Part shown: one piece after another, positions 40,622-44,911 of the stretch
Layout: each line of letters starts with the position of its first letter
How positions within the stretch are numbered: the first letter of the stretch is position 1
DNA from: Hyphomicrobiales bacterium
GTDB taxonomy: Bacteria > Pseudomonadota > Alphaproteobacteria > Rhizobiales > JAJFHR01
Reading direction: 5' to 3'
Length of the DNA stretch: 44,911 nt
Assembly: GCA_021775475.1 (NCBI GenBank)
Contig: JAJFHS010000004.1
Location: 1 to 44,911, forward strand
Notes under the pieces: generated by a model
The model's input: the letters and a program-made list of their open reading frames with translations, nothing else
Told to the model about the DNA's origin: nothing
Database searches by the model: none
Made by a program: the position numbers and the translations under genes

Positions 40622-42053
40622 GTATAATCATATTGACGATTTACATGATGAGGCCGGGAACCATTCCCCGGCAGCGGATGAAAAAAATGCGAACGGCATC
40701 CTAAGAGCCGATGCGAAGACGCGTGCGCTGGTCATTCTGCCTGATTTCCATTCACATTCCAGACGTGGTGATACACTTGACAATGCAGTTGGTGAGACCC
40801 TTGCTTTGCGCTCTGCCAGTGTCAGACTGGAAGAAGCGGTTGGACTGGCTCTGGCCATTGATCTTGATGTTGCAGAAACCCTTATTGTTAGCCTCAACAA
40901 ACTGCGGCCGGCAACGCTGTTTGGCACCGGAAAAGTCGAAGAACTCAAAGGGTTAATTGCAGCTCGTGACGTTGTTCTCGTCATCATTGATCATGCGTTA
41001 AGTCCAATACAGCAGAGAAATCTCGAACGCGCCTGGGAGTGCAAGGTGCTGGATCGAACCGGTCTGATCTTAGAGATTTTCAGCCTGCGGGCGCAAACCA
41101 GGGAAGGGCGATTGCAGGTGCAACTGGCCCATCTTGAGTATGAAAAGAGCCGGTTGGTGCGCTCGTGGACACATCTGGAGCGCCAGCGCGGTGGTTTGGG
41201 AACAGTAGGCGGCCCGGGAGAAACCCAAATTGAATCTGATCGCCGCCAGATTCAGGACAAGATTACCAAAATCAAAAAACAGCTTGAAACCGTCACCCGT
41301 ACCCGCGGGTTACACCGGCAATCGCGCAAGAAGGTGCCATATCCCATTGTTGCTCTGGTGGGATATACCAACGCCGGTAAATCAACCCTGTTTAACAAGC
41401 TTGCCGGGTCAAGTGTCATGACGGCTGATATGTTGTTTGCCACTCTGGATCCAACCATGCGCGAAATCAGGCTGACCAACGGCCAGCGTATTATTATGTC
41501 CGACACTGTCGGCTTCATCTCGCAACTGCCGACTCATCTGATTGCAGCTTTTCGGGCAACACTTGAAGAAGTGCTTGATGCCGATCTGATTATCCATGTG
41601 CGAGATATCGCGGCTGAAGAAACCCTGGCACAAGCACAGGACGTGGAACAGGTTTTGGAGACGCTTGGAGTGGGCAGCGATAATAGTGATCGCCAACTGA
41701 TTGAAGTATGGAACAAGATTGACCTTGTTGGTGGACAGGACCGTGATGCAATCGTTGAGCAATCAATCAGAAACGATCAAACGGTTTGCGTTTCGGCGCA
41801 GACGGGTGAGGGGATGGATCGCCTTGTTGAATTGATAGACAGACAATTGTCCCGGCACCACTCAGAAATCGACATCACGCTTGAAGTCCCCGATGGCAAG
41901 GTTCTGCACTGGTTTCATCAAAACTGTGATGTTTTAAACCGCTACGACCGCTCGGATGGGTCGGTAGAATTAAAACTCCGGGTTGCGCCGGAAAAACAGG
42001 TGGGACTGGAACGGATTTTGAACCAGATCAACATCAGTACAGTCGATGGCTGA
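40599..42053 (+). CDS. hflX: Ribosome-associated GTPase HflX
   Basis: HflX is a GTPase that splits stalled or hibernating ribosomes. The frame gives 484 residues with the HflX N-terminal domain (about 40-200, GTGKVEEL and [13 protein letters not shown]), a coiled coil with [13 protein letters not shown], and the G domain with [20 protein letters not shown] and SAQTGEG. No ATG or GTG lies near the expected N-terminus: the only conventional start is a TTG at 40599, overlapping hfq by 23 bases with no clear ribosome binding site. Translation may be coupled to hfq. The exact start is uncertain; the rest is secure. Confidence 0.92.
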   Translation: MRIQTTTEYNHIDDLHDEAGNHSPAADEKNANGILRADAKTRALVILPDFHSHSRRGDTLDNAVGETLALRSASVRLEEAVGLALAIDLDVAETLIVSLNKLRPATLFGTGKVEELKGLIAARDVVLVIIDHALSPIQQRNLERAWECKVLDRTGLILEIFSLRAQTREGRLQVQLAHLEYEKSRLVRSWTHLERQRGGLGTVGGPGETQIESDRRQIQDKITKIKKQLETVTRTRGLHRQSRKKVPYPIVALVGYTNAGKSTLFNKLAGSSVMTADMLFATLDPTMREIRLTNGQRIIMSDTVGFISQLPTHLIAAFRATLEEVLDADLIIHVRDIAAEETLAQAQDVEQVLETLGVGSDNSDRQLIEVWNKIDLVGGQDRDAIVEQSIRNDQTVCVSAQTGEGMDRLVELIDRQLSRHHSEIDITLEVPDGKVLHWFHQNCDVLNRYDRSDGSVELKLRVAPEKQVGLERILNQINISTVDG

Positions 42054-42899
42054 TTATTCCTTCAGTTTTGCCCGCTGCCACACTTCTTCCATATGTTGCA
42101 GTGATGTTTCCTCAAGTTTTGCACCGGAATTAATGATGGTTTCTTCCATTTTACCAAATCGGGTGGTGAATTTGTGATTGGTTGATCGCAAGGCTACTTC
42201 CGGATTGATGTTGAGGTGGCGGGCAAGATTGGTGACCGCAAACAGCAGATCACCAACCTCATTTTCCAACCCCTTGTCATCGGTAGGACTGATCATCTCT
42301 GCTCTGACTTCTTCAAGTTCTTCAAGTACCTTATCGAAAACCGGCGTCGGGGCTTTCCAGTCGAACCCCACACGCGCGGCTTTTTCCTGAAGTTTGATTG
42401 CCCGGGTCATTGGCGGCAGAGTTGCCGGTACGCCTGATAGGGCGCTCATGGTTTCAGGTTTTTGCTGATCTCTGGCTTTTTGACGTTTTTCCTCACTCTT
42501 GATTGCTTCCCACATGCCTTTGACCTGGCCGAGGCTGCGCTGGCTGTCATCACCAAATACGTGGGGGTGACGGCGGATCATTTTAGCGCAAATTGCCTTG
42601 ACCACCTCGGAAAACGAAAATTTTCCGATCTCCTCTGCCATTTGCGCGTGATAGACAACCTGCAGCAACAAATCTCCCAACTCATCACACAGATCGCCAA
42701 AATCCTGCCTTTCAATGGCATCTTGAACCTCGTAAGCTTCTTCAATAGTGTAAGGCGCAATGGTAACGAAATTCTGCTCAAGATCCCACGGGCACCCGGT
42801 CTCAGGTGTTCTCAATGCCTGCATGATGGCAAGCAGTGCGGTTATGTCCTGATTGTGAATATTGCCATGTTCGCTGGTGTTTTTCTCGTCATTTGACAT
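42054..42899 (-). CDS. mazG: Nucleoside triphosphate pyrophosphohydrolase MazG
   Basis: MazG hydrolyses NTPs to NMP and pyrophosphate, and is thought to limit damaged nucleotides and stringent response signals. The 281-residue protein has two MazG repeats. The first has the metal-binding EEAYEV and DELGDLLLQVVYHAQMA; the second has EELEEVRAE and ENEVGDLLFAVTNLARHL. Its stop codon directly abuts the stop of the convergent hflX with no base between them. The linkage hfq-hflX-mazG is usual in alphaproteobacteria. Confidence 0.96.
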   Translation of the reverse strand: MSNDEKNTSEHGNIHNQDITALLAIMQALRTPETGCPWDLEQNFVTIAPYTIEEAYEVQDAIERQDFGDLCDELGDLLLQVVYHAQMAEEIGKFSFSEVVKAICAKMIRRHPHVFGDDSQRSLGQVKGMWEAIKSEEKRQKARDQQKPETMSALSGVPATLPPMTRAIKLQEKAARVGFDWKAPTPVFDKVLEELEEVRAEMISPTDDKGLENEVGDLLFAVTNLARHLNINPEVALRSTNHKFTTRFGKMEETIINSGAKLEETSLQHMEEVWQRAKLKE

Positions 42900-43005
42900 T
42901 TTTATGTTGCCTGTGCGCCGATTAAAATAATTACTTTAAATTATTGCTCGATTTTGCCGCTTGTGTCTTTAGTCAATTTGTAAACTGAACAAGGGATTTA
43001 ATACA
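42900..43005. promoter_or_regulatory. Divergent region between mazG and the LysE-type gene
   Basis: The 106-base gap holds a perfect inverted repeat AATAATT-N6-AATTATT at 42926-42945, a possible operator. AAGGGA (about 42991-42996) is the ribosome binding site of the LysE-type gene. No certain promoter is recognised. Confidence 0.35.
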
Positions 43006-43626
43006 ATGGCGTTCGAAGTCTGGCTGGCGTTTGCTGTTACCAGTGCGATTATGCTCTCAATACCCGGCCCCACAATTATGTTGATTGTCAGCTATATCGT
43101 GGGCAAAGGGTCGAAATCGGTATGGTCAACGGCACCTGGTGTTGTTCTTGGAGATCTTACCGCCATGACAATTTCATTAGCCGGAGCAGGGGCTTTGTTA
43201 GCGGCTTCGTCAACGCTATTCACTTTGATGAAATTGATCGGTGCCACATATCTGATTTGGCTGGGAATTAAAATGTGGCGTACAACCCCTGGATTGCCAA
43301 ACCTGACAAATCTAACAAGGCCTCAGGACAGCAGAAAAATGTTCTGGAACTCATATGTCGTCACAGCGCTTAACCCCAAGGCCATTGTCTTCTTTGTCGC
43401 CTTCGTTCCCCAGTTCGTTGATGCCTCCAAACCACTGTTGTTTCAGTTTGCAATTCTGGAGATCACTTTCCTGACACTGGCCGCGCTCAACATTATCATC
43501 TGGTCACTACTGGTAGGAAAAATACGAAACCTGTTTCTACGCCCAAATATTCTCACCCGAATGAACAAAGCGGGGGGCAGATTCCTCATTGGAGCTGGTT
43601 TACTAACCGCCGCTTCAAGGAACTAA
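43006..43626 (+). CDS. LysE/RhtB-family amino acid exporter
   Basis: The 206-residue membrane protein belongs to the LysE/RhtB family of small exporters of amino acids and related compounds. It has about six hydrophobic helices and the family motif SIPGPTIMLIVSYIVGKG (19-36) with GPT after the first helix. ALNPKAIVFFVAFVPQFVD (about 122-140) is the second typical stretch. The substrate cannot be predicted from sequence. It is divergent from mazG and is the last conserved-looking gene before the accessory DNA at the right edge. The ribosome binding site AAGGGA is well placed. Confidence 0.92.
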   Translation: MAFEVWLAFAVTSAIMLSIPGPTIMLIVSYIVGKGSKSVWSTAPGVVLGDLTAMTISLAGAGALLAASSTLFTLMKLIGATYLIWLGIKMWRTTPGLPNLTNLTRPQDSRKMFWNSYVVTALNPKAIVFFVAFVPQFVDASKPLLFQFAILEITFLTLAALNIIIWSLLVGKIRNLFLRPNILTRMNKAGGRFLIGAGLLTAASRN

Positions 43627-43665
43627 CACCCCATATTCACTCAACAACCCCATCAAAATGATTCG

Positions 43666-43681
43666 CATAATATATATTATG
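43666..43681. other. 16-base perfect AT palindrome
   Basis: CATAATATATATTATG is a perfect 16-base palindrome in the 187-base gap between the LysE-type gene and the unknown gene. A second imperfect hairpin, CCCTT...AAGGG, lies at 43702-43721. These could be an operator or a weak terminator; the region is AT-rich and I see no other feature in it. Confidence 0.4.
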
Positions 43682-43813
43682 GAAAATATTTCGGGATCTA
43701 TCCCTTTAGCATACGTAAGGGTGATAAGGTTATTGATTAAGCAATTTCATGATATCGTAGAGCCACGGCTTAAGAGTGTATATTCCAAGCTAGATTCTTG
43801 AAAGCAATAAGAT

Positions 43814-44434
43814 ATGGCACAAATAAAAATTACAGACACGCCACCAGAAGAACCTGAAGCCGATTTTGCCTTAGTAATTGATTTCAAAAAAGGTGAAAGC
43901 TCACCAACCCGCGTATTTTCATCGGCTACAAATTTTATTGAAGCATTTCAGTCTATTGATAGGATTTTAGTTAAGTCCGTCGACAGCAGTATTACACCTG
44001 TAATGATGCTTGAGGATGTTGAGCTAGGTTCTCTAAAAATTTGGCTAAAAAACTCCTTAAATTCCACTGATGATCAGGCGCTGAAGGAATTGGATTGGCG
44101 TCCTGCTGTTGGGAAATACCTGGTTCGAGCAAAATATATGATTCTTTCATGGATTGATGACGATGCAGTGCCAAAGAGTTTACCTGAGCTTAGGAAAAAT
44201 CTTACTCAACTAGCTAGTGAGACTGACGTTAGAAGGTTGCCTGATTATGCTCCACCAGATCCAGAAGGGCTAATAAACGCCGCCCAACAAATACAAACTG
44301 CGAAAGACATTTTAGGGGAAAAAGACCGAGTGACCCGGCCCCCTGATCCGGGCTATTCAGGTGTAGAATCCGTTCATGTTTATTTCCGTTATTTTGGTTG
44401 GCGTCAAGGCCTGCGGAGTGGAGCCCTTGCGTAG
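43814..44434 (+). CDS. Unrecognised protein, 3' end replaced by an IS3-family insertion
   Basis: I do not recognise this family. The open frame gives 206 residues, but only about the first 172 look native: from about 44331 the reading enters the end of an IS3-family element. The native part is soluble, acidic and has no signal or membrane helix. It includes [32 protein letters not shown] and [21 protein letters not shown], which suggest a conserved mixed alpha/beta domain. The tail after about residue 173 is encoded on the strand opposite the transposase. Base composition is visibly AT-richer than the neighbours, which fits acquired DNA. The original C-terminus is missing, so this is probably a broken gene. 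Confidence 0.6.
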   Translation: MAQIKITDTPPEEPEADFALVIDFKKGESSPTRVFSSATNFIEAFQSIDRILVKSVDSSITPVMMLEDVELGSLKIWLKNSLNSTDDQALKELDWRPAVGKYLVRAKYMILSWIDDDAVPKSLPELRKNLTQLASETDVRRLPDYAPPDPEGLINAAQQIQTAKDILGEKDRVTRPPDPGYSGVESVHVYFRYFGWRQGLRSGALA

Positions 44435-44911
44435 CTCAAGCGAAGCAGGCCGGTTTGTGCGGTTTAATCTGGCGTATACTGCCGGAGCTAAACCGCCAAG
44501 TGATGTGTGTGGTCTTTGTGTGTTGTAATCGTTCCTCCAGTTTTCAATGATGTGACGTGCTTCAGCGAGATTGCCAAAGAGGTTTTCATTCAGGCATTCA
44601 TCACGCAGTCTGCCATTGAAGCTTTCAACAAAAGCATTCTGGGTTGGCTTTCCCGGTGCAATGTAGTGCCAGTTGATAGCGTTATCCTGGCACCATTTCA
44701 GAACCGCATGAGAGGTCATTTCCGTGCCATTGTCCGACACAATCATATCGGGCTTGCCGCGTCTCTGGATCACCTTATCCAACTCACGGGTCATTCGTTC
44801 ACCAGACAAGGATATGTCAGCAACCGTCGCCAGTGCTTCTCGTGAGAAGTCATCAACAATACACAGAATACGGAACCTGCGGCCATCACTGAAGGCATCG
44901 GATACGAAGTC
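44331..44911 (-). mobile_element. IS3-family insertion sequence (partial, runs off the window)
   Basis: The element end is placed at about 44331, where TGACCCGGCCCCCTGATCC begins; a TGACC start followed by a C-rich stretch is typical of IS3-family terminal repeats, especially the IS407-like group. The transposase stop at 44357-44359 lies 26 bases inside this end. The other end is outside the window, so target duplication and inverted repeats cannot be checked. Confidence 0.7.
44357..44911 (-). CDS. IS3-family transposase OrfB, C-terminal part
   Basis: The minus-strand frame is open to the window edge (185 codons) and continues beyond it. It encodes the rve/DDE integrase domain: [24 protein letters not shown] at the edge with the first Asp, SDNGTEMTS with the second Asp, and [16 protein letters not shown] with the catalytic Glu. 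[17 protein letters not shown] is the conserved C-terminal motif. The last part, after about residue 150, is IS-specific tail. The 5' part, including the helix-turn-helix and orfA, is not in the window. Confidence 0.93.
   Translation of the reverse strand, partial: DFVSDAFSDGRRFRILCIVDDFSREALATVADISLSGERMTRELDKVIQRRGKPDMIVSDNGTEMTSHAVLKWCQDNAINWHYIAPGKPTQNAFVESFNGRLRDECLNENLFGNLAEARHIIENWRNDYNTQRPHTSLGGLAPAVYARLNRTNRPASLELRKGSTPQALTPTKITEINMNGFYT

Overview
The window looks like the chromosome of an alphaproteobacterium with roughly balanced GC. The gene order eno-ftsB-pdhA-pdhB-pdhC-lpd-lipA-coq10, then cinA, ispDF, dusB and ntrBC-ntrYX-trkAH-hfq-hflX, is the conserved arrangement of Hyphomicrobiales (Rhizobiales) and relatives. 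The fused ispDF, the lipoyl domain on the E1-beta subunit and the ntrYX pair agree with this. The genus cannot be read from the sequence; a DMSP-lyase-like cupin is a weak hint of a marine lifestyle. Gene density is high and no stretch longer than about 240 bases lacks a gene.

Layout. 1-157: 3' tail of an IS5-type transposase cut by the window edge. 158-5998 (minus): trpE-trpG-trpD-trpC-moaC-moeA, tryptophan branch genes followed by two molybdenum cofactor genes, with a palindromic repeat between trpG and trpD. 6129-8066 (minus): ppiD-like periplasmic foldase. 8305-15540 (plus): tpiA, secG, pyrG, a large MscS-type channel, a glyoxalase-fold protein and kdsA. 15554-16126 (plus): cupin of the DMSP lyase type. 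16143-18402 (minus): queC-queE-queD-queF, preQ0/preQ1 synthesis. 18482-26991 (plus): eno, ftsB, the pyruvate dehydrogenase genes, lpd, lipA and a COQ10/RatA-like gene. 27022-27137: paired palindromic repeats. 27176-29649 (minus): ispDF, pdxJ, cinA. 29788-40151 (plus): dusB-ntrB-ntrC, ntrY-ntrX, trkA-trkH. 40379-42053 (plus): hfq-hflX. 42054-42899 (minus): mazG. 43006-43626 (plus): LysE-type exporter. 43814-44330: an unrecognised AT-richer gene whose 3' end is cut by an IS3-family element running off the right edge.

How the genes work together. Pyruvate metabolism is clustered: enolase makes PEP, the E1/E2/E3 genes make acetyl-CoA, and LipA makes the lipoyl groups carried by PdhB and PdhC. The ntr block joins the nitrogen-responsive NtrBC pair to the membrane-bound NtrYX pair and the TrkAH potassium uptake system. 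The que block converts CDG precursors to preQ1 for tRNA queuosine. IspDF and PdxJ connect to deoxyxylulose phosphate, which feeds both isoprenoid and vitamin B6 synthesis.

Most of the window is conserved housekeeping DNA. The points most worth a second look are the DMSP-lyase-like cupin, a QueD that lacks the usual catalytic cysteine, the two palindromic repeat clusters, the IS-truncated unknown gene, and the fact that both window ends lie inside insertion sequences.
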